Shown in pieces: positions 33,681-43,377 of a stretch of DNA of 64,000 nucleotides. Source of the stretch: Nannochloris sp. 'desiccata' (taxonomy: Eukaryota; Chlorophyta; Trebouxiophyceae; Chlorellales; Chlorellaceae); contig JAGTXX020000007.1 in the NCBI GenBank assembly GCA_019044685.2, forward strand, positions 186,001-250,000. Direction: 5' to 3'. Each line of letters begins with the position of its first letter. Within the stretch, counting starts at the first letter, position 1. The position numbers and the translations under genes were made by a program. The notes beneath the pieces are model-generated. The model ran no database searches and was not told the DNA's origin. It worked only from the letters and a program-made list of their open reading frames with translations.

Positions 33681-34918
33681 TTACGTCTCGATGCGCTTGA
33701 TAACGCTATTCTTCACAAGCTTGTTTAACTCGCTTTTGATCCATTTTTCATATTTCTTCAAATTTGTATATCCGGCGGGAGCGTTTTTCCTTGCACACCC
33801 TTCACCAAAAGAAGTCAACCCGACGATGACATCATCCTTAGGGCTGGCTCCCTTAATGAATAAAGGGCCACCAGAGTCGCCTTGGCATGTATCTCTACCT
33901 CCAGCTAATACGCCAGCACAAACTACCGCATCGGTTAGATTGTATGCCTTGGGATTGAGTTTATTCAACAAGGTATTGCATCGAGCTCTGGCTACGGAAT
34001 CTAATTGGACCGACCGAAGTTCTGTACTCATCGCAGAGCCTCCTTCGGAGGTGGTACCATATCCTACGCTATCTAATTTACTAGGAATCACTGTAGTTGA
34101 GTTTGGTAATCGGATGGTGATGGCATCTGCCGGTAAGGGTCCTGACAGGACCAGGAGGGCCAGATCACCAACCATATCCGCATAGAATCTGTTTTCATTT
34201 TTCTTGAAATCTGGGTGCACAATAGCCTTTGCGATGGTTTTGCCGTAGTATTCACGGCCGTAGATGTCATCTAAAAGCCAGTTTCTGACCCCAACCTTGA
34301 CACCGACGTAATCACTTTCCGTGCAATGAGCGGCGGTGAGGACTACTTGGGGGTGGATGAGAGCGCCACTGCAATAGCCACGCTCTTTGTCAAAGAGACT
34401 GTAAAGAATAAAGAGAATGTGTTGGGATATACAAAAATTAGTAAACTGGTTGTAGAATAGGGGTAGGGATGGTTGGGGAGTTTAAGAATTCTGATGAAAA
34501 TTGGTTCAAAGAGGCAAGACATTTTTAGGGAATTTGGCGCGATCCGAGGCTTTGATTGGCCAGTATATGATGCATACACAAGAACTTACATAGCTGCGTA
34601 AGGATATCTGCCGTCTTTAACTATTTTTCCTCCGACAATTGTTGGCTTCGCGACAGCAAGGAGTCCGCGGTGAGAACCGTCATCTACTGGCCTTGTGGCA
34701 CCTCTGCAGTAAAACCGACGATCAAAGTATTAGAAGGAAGGTAAGATGGGGACAATATAACAAAGGAATTCACGCTCGCTAACGACCGACCGGCATCCAG
34801 ATCGAGCTGGACGACACCGCAAGCCGTAACTAGGCATGTAAACTTACATGATATGTCCTGTAAGTACTATGGCGTAGAGCAACGCCATTAAGGGAGCTGC
34901 TTTTGAAAAATCCGCCAT
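33681..34918 (-). CDS. Secreted trypsin-like serine protease, second copy type
   Basis: Peptidase S1A, 300 aa in three exons: 34918-34848, 34703-34590 and 34398-33681. Exon 1 gives a signal peptide (APLMALLYAIVLTG). Exon 2 carries the mature N-terminus (KPTIVGGKIVKDGRYPYAA). Exon 3 begins LFDKERGYCSGALIHPQVVL and holds His in LTAAHC (about 86), Asp in GDLALLVL (about 140) and Ser in TCQGDSGGP (about 237). Asp in GGRDTCQG predicts trypsin-like specificity. The end is AGYTNLKKYEKWIKSEL. Unlike the protease at 12320, it lacks C-terminal Cys-rich modules and a long propeptide, and its exon structure differs, so they are not a recent duplicate. Only exon 3 is visible as a long frame. Confidence 0.9.
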
Positions 34919-35332
34919 TTTGGACTGATTTGGAGAAACTCTGAAGTAAGTAGTGCCTGCGGACTTTAGGAGCCGCGACAGGGCCTCGCTTTAGGCCAGT
35001 ATACACTGCTGAAAGTGAAGTTATATGCTTTAGATTTTACAACGAAAGTTCAGCTTACGCGCAGAAAAGAACTCCCGCGGCAAAAAAAATGTGATTTTGA
35101 GGCGCTGGCATTGGCAGGCGGCCTTTACACGATGCCCCTCTATTAAAGCGCTATGTGGAAAACTCACCTTTATATACCCTATTATGCCATGATGGATGCA
35201 AGCACGGCAATAAAACCTCCAGTAGGAAGGGTGAGCCAAAGCCGACGTTTGTAATTTGATCTCTTAAAATCAATCCAAAAATAGTCTAACCTGATTCTTT
35301 CTTATACTAAACGCTCAATATACTTATCAATT
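34919..35332. promoter_or_regulatory. Head-to-head spacer between protease and RRP40
   Basis: 414 bp between divergent starts; presumed promoters; no clear motif. Confidence 0.35.
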
Positions 35333-36052
35333 ATGCAGTATGTGATCCCTGGAGACCAAGTATTTCAACTCCCAGAGTCTGGAGTCGTTAGAGTAGGCAC
35401 AGGCCTTCGAGATGATGGCACCCAGCTCATCGCCTCCCGCCCTGGTCTCTTACAACAGAGCAAAGATGGAAAATTATGGGTCTTTGGCCGCCAAAAGCGC
35501 TACATCCCATCTGTAGATGACGCAGTCTTAGGCGTTGTCACCTCAAAATTCTCAGAATATTATGAAATAGACATTGCCGCGCCATTCTCAGGATTGCTCC
35601 CAGTTTTAGCATTTGAAGGAGCAACGCGGCGGAATAGACCAAATTTAAAAGAAGGAGATCTAGTATACTGTAGAGTAGATATGGCAGATAGAGATCTACA
35701 GCCTACGGTTACCTGTATGGATGGCGCAGGCAGAGGAGCTGGCTTTGGCCTTCTCCAAGGCGGGTATGTTTTAGAAACGAGCAATGCCTATTCTAGGATT
35801 CTTGTAACAAAACCCCCGCCCGCTGTATTAGCCGCGCTAGGCCGTTCTCTACAATTTGAGCTTGCGGTAGGGGTGAATGGGAAAATCTGGATTGCAGCAC
35901 CAACGCAGCAAGCGACGATACTTGTTGCACAAGCGTTGCAAGAATGTGAGCGGGAGCCTTCAAAAGAAAGAGCGGAAGGAATAGTAGCAGGGTTAATGAA
36001 GACATATCAACGTGGTATAAAGGAAAGAGAGACAGATAGAATGCATGAATAA
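35333..36052 (+). CDS. RRP40: Exosome cap subunit RRP40 (EXOSC3)
   Basis: S1/KH cap protein of the RNA exosome, which processes and degrades RNA in nucleus and cytosol. 239 aa, one exon, the usual length. Motifs: VIPGDQVFQLPESGVVRVGT (N-terminal domain), RQKRYIPSVDDAVLGVVTSK (start of S1), YYEIDIAAPFSGLLPVLAFE, GATRRNRPNLKEGDLVYCRV, then the KH part GVNGKIWIAA. A Gly-Asn/His-Gly element typical of KH in this family is present as GVNGKIW. TGTAA at 36174-36178, 122 nt after the stop, is a candidate poly(A) signal. Confidence 0.95.
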   Translation: MQYVIPGDQVFQLPESGVVRVGTGLRDDGTQLIASRPGLLQQSKDGKLWVFGRQKRYIPSVDDAVLGVVTSKFSEYYEIDIAAPFSGLLPVLAFEGATRRNRPNLKEGDLVYCRVDMADRDLQPTVTCMDGAGRGAGFGLLQGGYVLETSNAYSRILVTKPPPAVLAALGRSLQFELAVGVNGKIWIAAPTQQATILVAQALQECEREPSKERAEGIVAGLMKTYQRGIKERETDRMHE

Positions 36053-36522
36053 CAATGTCAGGCAACTATCCCCTTTAAAATATCTAAAATTAATGAAGAA
36101 TAAATGCGCTCTTTCACTTTTTTTCTTTCTTTTTCAGAGCTGGCGGCGGTGCGAGTGTGTGTCGGCACGGCCTTGTAATTTACCTGTTGTTCTTTTTGTC
36201 TTACCTTTTAATTGATGTTTGTAACATGTTGATCATTTCTTACACAATTATAACGGATTGGAACGAAACGGAAACAAGAAAGCATAAACATATAATTTTT
36301 ATGTCCAAAAAGAAAGAGTTGAAAAGTCAATTTATTCTGCCTTATTTTTTCTTATATAAAGAGTTTTGAGAGACAGTCAACACCACATCAAAAGAGAAAG
36401 GAGACACTTTTGCACATGCTTGAATAACACGTGTTGTAATAAACAAAAACAATAGTACAAACTAAAAAGCTAAAACCGGAAATTGCTTTCTTGGTTGGTT
36501 GACGGCTACATTTTCTTTCTTT
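36053..36522. other. Tail-to-tail spacer between RRP40 and the SMP/C2 tether gene
   Basis: 470 bp, A/T-rich 3' UTRs of convergent genes; a plus-strand TGTAA at 36174. No gene seen. Confidence 0.4.
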
Positions 36523-38361
36523 CTACGTAAAAGGAAGCCATTGCACCCTCATGGTAATAGTCGAAGGTTTAACTTCAATATCCTTTCTAAACGACCACTC
36601 TTTTGGTACATCCGTCAACGCCCAGGTCTTTGTCACATCTCCACCAGGAGCACTGGCTATTTCATTATAAATATTAATAGAAGCTTTGCCGAGCAACTCG
36701 TTAGGTGAGAATCTATCATAATCCCACACGGAAATCTCGATAATTTCACCAGCAGGAACCCTAAACCAATCAAATGTAGCCGTTCCAGTGGCCCATTTAG
36801 GGTTTAAATCAGAGTACACAACAGTAGATGATTGTGTTTCTTTGTTGCAGGTGAATTTCACATAAGGATCAGACGTGTCAAGTGGCAGATCAGCTGCTGC
36901 AAGATCCTCGCATTTGATCAAAGTAACGATAAGAGCACCGAAGGAAGCAGATTTGTGACCACCCATTCTTTCCAATGGCCAATATGTGACACGCAGATTG
37001 AGTTCTCCGCGACCACCACCACAGCCATCTTCATCGTTGAATTCTCCCATGCCGAGGGGCACGGTGGTCTCGACAGGCTCAGCAGGCGTAGCAGCAAAGT
37101 CAGAAATACGAAGCATAGCTCTTCCCATGAGTGATTTTGCATTAAAAATGTTGGTAGCTCCTTTAATAATGTTGATCCTGAAGATTTCTTTTACGTTGAC
37201 CAAGTCAACATCATTCATGGTAATGAAGGCAAATTGTTCTTCAGGCTCCTGAACCAACAACCAAAGACGTTCATTCCAACGGGGGGTCAATGCATTCTTC
37301 TTTACCGTAGTCTTCTCTACAAGGGTTGCTGTGGTATACATTTCAACGTAAGGGTCGGCAGTTCCAATACGATCCATTCGAGGCAAGCCTTCAGCTGTCA
37401 AAACTTCAATCTGCAAGGCACCTTTATGGCGCAAATACAGATCATCTAGGGGTCCTGTCACCTCTTCAGGTAAGATAGGAACCACAATACGTTTAGGCCA
37501 GACAAGCATACCAGCTACGGTGGAACGAAGGAACGGGTCAAGCCAAGAAACAACAGCTCCAGCTGAATACGAACCACCAAAGGCCGCACCGAAATCAAGA
37601 TGGAACTTGACAACTGGTGGTTTCATAAGAGAGATAGTAGCAGCACCAAATCCTGGAATCTCAGGCAATAAAGGAGATAATATCACACGTAAGGTACCAG
37701 AAACAGCCATATCGCTGACTTTGGGCACCATTCTTGTGGCACTCCCACCAGCCGGAAGTTCAATTGCCAAAAAGATGTTCGCATCACCAGCCCACCTGAA
37801 ATCTATTTCAATCTGCACACGGTCAATTTGCTTTTCGTCAACTCGGATCCCTTCAACACGGAACGGAGCGTCACCAAAAGTCAATTTTTTGAAATAAATT
37901 CTTTTAATGAAAGGAGGACGGAATTGCTCCATGAGTGGTTCAACTTGAGATTTGACTTCCGCGCAGATGGCAGCATCATAAAAAGGCCACGCTTTCGCAA
38001 GGATGTTATTCAACCATTCCATTTTCTCGGTATCAGAGAAAGATATCCAAGAAGGAATATGATGTACTAATCTCTGAATTCCCTTGGCGCCCGGGATCAT
38101 TGCAAGACGTTGTGATCGTTCATTTTTCCAGCGACGGTTAATACGGTACAGACCAGAACCGGCGATTCCAAAGAAAACACCGATACCACCAGACCAATGG
38201 AGTTCAGATCCATTAAGCTTGAAGAATCTGATGAAGAAGATCAACGCCATAGCCCACAGGGCCCATAAAAGATAGACGATGGTTTTACCTTGAATGTTCC
38301 TCTTGGCTTTTTTCTGTAGAGAGAGAATAGGAATAGAAAGGGAAAGGTTTTCGTTAGACAT
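36523..38361 (-). CDS. Synaptotagmin-like SMP/C2 membrane tether
   Basis: Extended-synaptotagmin / plant SYT type protein that tethers the ER to another membrane and moves lipids. 612 aa, one exon. An N-terminal hydrophobic hairpin (about 27-46 and 55-72) is followed by an SMP domain (about 105-300; begins SWISFSDTEKMEWLNNILAK, ends KRIVVPILPEEV). C2A spans about 314-425 (LQIEVLTAEGLPRMD, GTADPYVEM, TPRWNERLWLLV) and C2B about 474-590 (LIVTLIKCEDLAAADL, DTSDPYVKF, LNPKWATG, VWDYDRFSPNELLGKA). C2B keeps the acidic Ca-binding residues; C2A has an insert between NDVD and the last strand. The start lies only 52 nt after the stop of the ORF at 38414-38863 on the same strand. Confidence 0.92.
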   Translation of the reverse strand: MSNENLSLSIPILSLQKKAKRNIQGKTIVYLLWALWAMALIFFIRFFKLNGSELHWSGGIGVFFGIAGSGLYRINRRWKNERSQRLAMIPGAKGIQRLVHHIPSWISFSDTEKMEWLNNILAKAWPFYDAAICAEVKSQVEPLMEQFRPPFIKRIYFKKLTFGDAPFRVEGIRVDEKQIDRVQIEIDFRWAGDANIFLAIELPAGGSATRMVPKVSDMAVSGTLRVILSPLLPEIPGFGAATISLMKPPVVKFHLDFGAAFGGSYSAGAVVSWLDPFLRSTVAGMLVWPKRIVVPILPEEVTGPLDDLYLRHKGALQIEVLTAEGLPRMDRIGTADPYVEMYTTATLVEKTTVKKNALTPRWNERLWLLVQEPEEQFAFITMNDVDLVNVKEIFRINIIKGATNIFNAKSLMGRAMLRISDFAATPAEPVETTVPLGMGEFNDEDGCGGGRGELNLRVTYWPLERMGGHKSASFGALIVTLIKCEDLAAADLPLDTSDPYVKFTCNKETQSSTVVYSDLNPKWATGTATFDWFRVPAGEIIEISVWDYDRFSPNELLGKASINIYNEIASAPGGDVTKTWALTDVPKEWSFRKDIEVKPSTITMRVQWLPFT

Positions 38362-38413
38362 GTTAGATATAGGAGTGGGAAATTGAGGGTAAAGATAGGA
38401 GTTGATTCTTCTT

Positions 38414-38863
38414 TTATTTTTTTAATGAAGCAGCCGTAATCATTTTCTTTTGTCTTACTTTGGCGAGGAGTTCAAGTTCCCTAACAGCCTGCTCAGTAGA
38501 CTTAAATACATAGCGTTCTGTGACAACGCTCTCCCCAGCAACCTTGGGAGCACTAGGTGAAGCAATTTTGGAGGACGCACCAGCAGTGAGTTCACCTAGC
38601 TCTTCGGCCACCTCCTTCAACTCGTCTTCGACGGCCTTGGCAGCAGCAGCAACCTTGGCAACTGCCTCCTCTGTTGTGCCATCTGCTTCACTTTCATCTT
38701 GAATATCTTCTAATGCTTCACGCACATCATGAACGAGGTCTTTGGCTTCGTCAGCTGCACGATCCAATGCTGCATCTTCTGTGTCAATTTGCAACCTAGT
38801 GGCAGCAGTCTCAGCAGCATCGGCAGCAGCCCCAGCTCGCTTGATTGCCTCTGTAGCACTCAT
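38414..38863 (-). CDS. 149-residue Ala/Glu-rich helical protein, possible first cistron
   Basis: The first ATG is at 38863; the frame extends upstream only through TTG. The protein is Ala/Glu/Asp-rich and almost wholly helical by composition (AIKRAGAAADAAETAATRLQ; AVAKVAAAAKAVEDELKEVA), with a basic C-terminus (KVRQKKMITAASLKK). Probably a coiled-coil or amphipathic-helix protein; family unknown. Its stop (TAA, 38414-38416) is 52 nt before the ATG of the SMP/C2 tether. That leaves little room for a 3' UTR, promoter and 5' UTR, so both may be read from one mRNA. Codons resemble those of the neighbouring well-expressed genes. Confidence 0.75.
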   Translation of the reverse strand: MSATEAIKRAGAAADAAETAATRLQIDTEDAALDRAADEAKDLVHDVREALEDIQDESEADGTTEEAVAKVAAAAKAVEDELKEVAEELGELTAGASSKIASPSAPKVAGESVVTERYVFKSTEQAVRELELLAKVRQKKMITAASLKK

Positions 38864-39630
38864 TGTGTGCAATATCTAGGGGGATCCGACAGGATTTCGT
38901 AGAAAAAGGGGAAGGGTAGGCTATTTTTTGATGGGATGTCTAGCCTTCCGATCAAGCCTTGGCTGCCTCACACCCCAAAAGGCAGTGGTAAGCAAGGTGG
39001 GAGATTTTAATTTGAATTGGGTCTGCGCTCAGACTGTGCTCAAAGGTGCATTTAGGTCGATTGTAGTGGCTGATCCGTCGTCCCAGTGTATCCCGAAATA
39101 AAGAAAACTCGATATTGCGCACATATAAAGGGGCTACCCTGCAAACTGGCTTCTTTTAAAAATCTGATATACCTCTATCAACTATAATTGGGCCAGCACT
39201 GGGAGCCCTGAGAAAGTTTCAAGGTTTCAGTTTGTATAGCCTTCAACAACCATCAATACATTGCCCTGTTGGTATTACCTATTAATTGGAGCTCTTAAGG
39301 TGCGTATTAAATACACCACAGTCATGCATGTGTATAAAGAATTGATCAGGGCCAACGCAAGAGGTTTTGGCGGGCGATGAGGGGATGCAAGAAATCGATC
39401 ACTCTTTAATTTTCTTATCGATACGTGCCTTCTGCCTATTTCTGGTCCATCAATTATGGTGATGAATTTTCAGCACCAGATTTGAGCCCGTTTAGACTCC
39501 ATTTCTTGATATTTTGCAGGGTTATCATTATTTGGCTTGCTGCATTGTTCCTCGCCTCTACAGCTCTCACCACACAAACAAGGCTATTAAAGCACCAAGC
39601 TTGTCTGATAATCGACAGTAATTCGTAAAT
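38864..39630. promoter_or_regulatory. Head-to-head spacer upstream of the OSCA channel gene
   Basis: 767 bp between divergent starts. The frame at 39425-39628 starts at GTG and is not called. Presumed promoters; no distinct motif recognised. Confidence 0.4.
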
Positions 39631-42534
39631 ATGGCGACCAGTGGCTCTGCCTATGCAATTTCCGTAGCCATTTACGCAGCAATCTTACTAATAATTGCCG
39701 TCCTCTTCTCCATCTGGCGTCGCCTTGGTTTCGCCGCCAAATACTACGCACCGAAACGGTATGTTAGCGAAGAAGGATATATATCACCTCCAAAACTATC
39801 GGATTCCCTCTTTGGCTGGATTGGAGGTGTTTTTAGCTTGAAAGAAAGTAATATCATCGCCAGCGCTGGTGTCGATGCTGCGCTCTATGTCAAGTTTCTC
39901 CGTATGGGTTGGGAGATTTTCTTGATCGCTACTGTTCTCTGTTGTGCAATCATTTTGCCTATCAACTTGACTAGCAATGAAGTCGATAAATTAATGAATG
40001 TACAAGCCAGCCCCCCGGGCCCTGTGAACCCTTATACGTACTGGGTTCCCCCTCCTCCTCCTCCTGTCCCCACCGGAGAAGACGCACCCCCGACCAAGGA
40101 TGAGGTTATCGAACCCCCGGAATTCTATAACAATACGGGCCTCCCACCTGCACCCCCGGGTCTTGAATGGCGTAAGTACGCTGATGACGTCCCCCCGCTT
40201 CCCCCCGCACCCCCGGGTTATGTATGGTATTATGACGCTACCAATGTCCCTTCTGATTATTATTTCACCGATTTGGATAAAACTACCTTGTCCAACATCC
40301 CTCCTAGGGATACCAAGTTGATTGCACACGCCATCGTTTCCTGGGCGGTGACCTTCCTTGTATTCTTGCAATTGTGGCGTTATTGCAAAGAAGCTTTACG
40401 TTTACGTATGTTCTACTTGCTCAACGCGCCTCCTGGAGCTGAATCACATTCCGTACTCGTTACTGACATCCCTGCTGTGAAATACGGTACTATTCCCGAT
40501 CGCCTTGATGGTACTTTGCTCAAATTTGTGCCCCAATCTGCAAAAGATGCTGCCTTTGCTCAAGTCGCTATGCTTGATAATGATAATCTTACCGCTGCTG
40601 TTGATGGAAAAGCTTCTAGAACTGCTTCAGCAGCACCCAGTCTTTCTGAATGCGCTGCTGCGAGCTCTTTGACCACCCTGGCCACCGAGGTTGATGTCGC
40701 CACTGGCCGTTGGGAAATCCCCAATCGCTGGGCAGAGGGAGTTCATAGTGTCAAAACAGAAGGTTCTGTCCAAGGTATGGTTGCTTCTGAGTTTACTAAA
40801 ATCTATCAGTCTGACTACTCTCATAACCACATGGCCTTTGACACCTCGGCTTTGGATGCACTCGTCGCTGACTACGATAAAACTGCCTTGGCCGCACAAG
40901 ATCTGGTTGATAATTATATTTCCCAAAAGAGCCGTGGCATTGAGCTCAAGCCTAAAATGATGACTGTTATTGGCGCCAAGCTCGGTGCCTGGGGTCGCGA
41001 GAAGTATGGGCTCAAGCCTACCAAGGTTGATGCTTTGGAATTTTATCAAGATCGCTTAGCATATCTTAAAACTGAGATCGATACTGCTCAAATAGAAGCA
41101 AAGAAGAGCGTCTGGCCTTCTTCTTTTGTCACTTTCAACCGCCGCACTGCGCAGGTGGTGGCGTCTGGCGCGCTCATGTGCGAGGACCTTACTGCCTGGC
41201 GTGTAGAGGCTGCTCCCCGCCCTGAAGAAATTGTTTGGAAGAATCTTGGTCTTCGTGCTTGGGAGCGCAGTTCCCGTGGTGCTCTTATGTGGATTTCCTT
41301 CACCCTTTTGACCCTTTTCTTCTTAATTCCGGTGACTGCCATCCAAGCTATCTTGACTACCAACGTTTCTGTTGACTTTATTCAAGATATTCCCATAGTT
41401 TCCTCTATTATCACTGCCATTTTACCTTCTTTGGTGCTTACTATTTTCATTGCTATGCTCCCGCCAATTATTACAGCAATGAACAGGTGGGCTGGCATGA
41501 TTTGCTTATCTCAAATCGATCTTGGTTTGATGACTCGCTTCTTCATTTTCCAAATTGTCACGGTTTTCTTTGGTTCCTTTATTGCTGGATCTGCTGCAAA
41601 TCAGTTTAAACAACTGGTCAACGATCCTGGCTCTATTGTCAACTTGCTTGGAACTGCTGCTCCTCAAACTTCCATCTTCTTTATGACCTATATTACCTTG
41701 CGTGGCCTCTTCACTGTTCCCTTTTCCATCCTTCGTTTGGTTCCCTTCATCATTTTCTGGGTGAAAACCAAATATTTGGCCTCCACTGAACGCGCAAAGG
41801 CAAGACTTTGGCAAAATCAAATGTTCTCCTACGGAACTGTTGTCCCTGGTGATACTATTGTCATTTTGTTGGGGTTGACTTTCTGTATCATTTGCCCTAT
41901 TATTGCTCCTGTAGCGTTGGTCTACTTTACCGCTGCCTATATTGTTCGTAAACACAATTTGGTGTATGTATTCCGTCAGCCCTACCAAGCTGGAGCCATG
42001 GCCTGGCCTCGCATTTTCAATCAAATCTGCACTGGATTAATCATTTTCCAGTTGGTAATGATTTGCTTGCTCGCTTTGAAAAAATCTATTGCTGCACCCA
42101 TTATTTGCATTCCTTTGCCTTTTTTGACTCTTGTGTTTATGCGTGCTGCTTCCTCTACTTTCTGGCGTCCTATGGAAGCCTTGTCTCTCATGGCTGCTGC
42201 TGAGCTTGACGCCAAGCAAGGCGCTGTTGCTCCTGGATCTGCCACTGCTGGAAGTGCTGGTGGTGCTGCATCTACTGCTGATGCAGCAGCAGACCCCACT
42301 GCGCTCTACTTGTCACCTTCTTTCGATGTGGACATGACTGCTCACACTGACCTCCTGGATGACTGCAAGAGAATGAAGTCTGTGCTAGATGGAGGTGCTG
42401 ATGCAGATCTTTTCAACAGAGATGTTGTTGATGCTGAAGATTTTGAGGAAGAAATTGATGCTGTGAAGGCTGTAGCTACCGAGGTAACTACTGGTGCGGC
42501 AGTCACCGACCCTGCGGTTGTTACTGCTGTCTAA
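39631..42534 (+). CDS. OSCA/TMEM63 (CSC1-like) cation channel with proline-rich loop insert
   Basis: Mechanosensitive or hyperosmolality-gated Ca-permeable channel family (RSN1_TM, PHM7_cyt, RSN1_7TM). 967 aa, one exon. TM0 is near 8-27 and TM1 near 93-112. Between TM1 and TM2 (about 125-215) lies a Pro-rich insert with VPPPPPPVPTGEDAPP and two copies of LPPAPPG(L/Y)(E/V)W (171-180 and 190-199). TM2 (HAIVSWAVTFLVFLQLWRYC) follows, then the cytosolic domain (SVLVTDIPAV to SFVTFNRRTAQVVASG; RPEEIVWKNLGLRAWER). The pore region of RSN1_7TM type follows (ALMWISFTLLTLFFLIPVTA; MICLSQIDLGLMTRFFIFQI; VIILLGLTFCIICPIIAPV-like helices). The tail is acidic. Typical family length is about 750-800 aa, so loop and tail are long. 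Codon use is strongly biased. Confidence 0.93.
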   Translation: MATSGSAYAISVAIYAAILLIIAVLFSIWRRLGFAAKYYAPKRYVSEEGYISPPKLSDSLFGWIGGVFSLKESNIIASAGVDAALYVKFLRMGWEIFLIATVLCCAIILPINLTSNEVDKLMNVQASPPGPVNPYTYWVPPPPPPVPTGEDAPPTKDEVIEPPEFYNNTGLPPAPPGLEWRKYADDVPPLPPAPPGYVWYYDATNVPSDYYFTDLDKTTLSNIPPRDTKLIAHAIVSWAVTFLVFLQLWRYCKEALRLRMFYLLNAPPGAESHSVLVTDIPAVKYGTIPDRLDGTLLKFVPQSAKDAAFAQVAMLDNDNLTAAVDGKASRTASAAPSLSECAAASSLTTLATEVDVATGRWEIPNRWAEGVHSVKTEGSVQGMVASEFTKIYQSDYSHNHMAFDTSALDALVADYDKTALAAQDLVDNYISQKSRGIELKPKMMTVIGAKLGAWGREKYGLKPTKVDALEFYQDRLAYLKTEIDTAQIEAKKSVWPSSFVTFNRRTAQVVASGALMCEDLTAWRVEAAPRPEEIVWKNLGLRAWERSSRGALMWISFTLLTLFFLIPVTAIQAILTTNVSVDFIQDIPIVSSIITAILPSLVLTIFIAMLPPIITAMNRWAGMICLSQIDLGLMTRFFIFQIVTVFFGSFIAGSAANQFKQLVNDPGSIVNLLGTAAPQTSIFFMTYITLRGLFTVPFSILRLVPFIIFWVKTKYLASTERAKARLWQNQMFSYGTVVPGDTIVILLGLTFCIICPIIAPVALVYFTAAYIVRKHNLVYVFRQPYQAGAMAWPRIFNQICTGLIIFQLVMICLLALKKSIAAPIICIPLPFLTLVFMRAASSTFWRPMEALSLMAAAELDAKQGAVAPGSATAGSAGGAASTADAAADPTALYLSPSFDVDMTAHTDLLDDCKRMKSVLDGGADADLFNRDVVDAEDFEEEIDAVKAVATEVTTGAAVTDPAVVTAV

Positions 42535-43377
42535 AAGAAGAGAAGAAGACCAATTTATTCGTTCGTTTTCTTGTTTTTTCTGTATTCCCAATGATTGTTT
42601 GTCGACTTTTTTGCCATTTTTCGTCTCTTTTTTCTTTCTTTAGACACGTTATTTCTTGGGAAAACAATTATGGCTTTCCCTCTCGGTCTCTTCTTCGCTA
42701 ACGCTGAACTATCCTAATAACGATGAGATTAGTTGCAACTTGCAGCACTAATGTTTCTGGACCTGGCTTGACAGTATCCCAGTTACACAAGACAATCTTC
42801 TTTTGAGGTCCAACAATAGATGGAAAAATTAATAATCCTGTTTTTTCCTCGCGGGCGCATTTTTTTTTCTGCCTTATTTCTTTCTTCTTTCTTTTTTATT
42901 TGACAACCTTGACGATCCCGTAAGTAACAGAGCAAGCTTTCTTCTCCTTTTTTTTTGCAACCAACTTTAAGAAAACTTCTTCTCTGGCTTCTAAAATAAC
43001 TTCTTTCCACCTCAAGACCAACGATTTGCTATGTTTGTCTTGTCTTTCTGTTGCACCCTTTTCTCTAATCCTTATAATATACCCCAATTCTTGTGTATCG
43101 TTATTTGCTCTACTCTCAATATACAATTGCATTCCCTTTCTCTCTCCGTCTACTCATTTTAGAAGAAGTGTTGTTGCGGAAGAGCTGGGAGGTACCCATT
43201 GCAAGGTGGGAAAAATGCCTCTTATTTGTTGATGAAACGTATTGTAAGGACAAATTCTACTGGGCTGTCGCCCTGCAGTGACACGACATTACATATAGCA
43301 ACAAACTCAAGGACTCGTAAAACCCAAAACTCTACCTCGCTAAAGAAAAGAAGATTTGTAAAGATAACAATCATTTT
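42535..43377. other. Tail-to-tail spacer after the OSCA gene
   Basis: 843 bp, pyrimidine-rich on the plus strand, holding the OSCA 3' UTR and that of the convergent gene. The segment at 42899-42916 resembles one after the second SMP/C2 gene (52668-52687). No gene seen. Confidence 0.45.
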
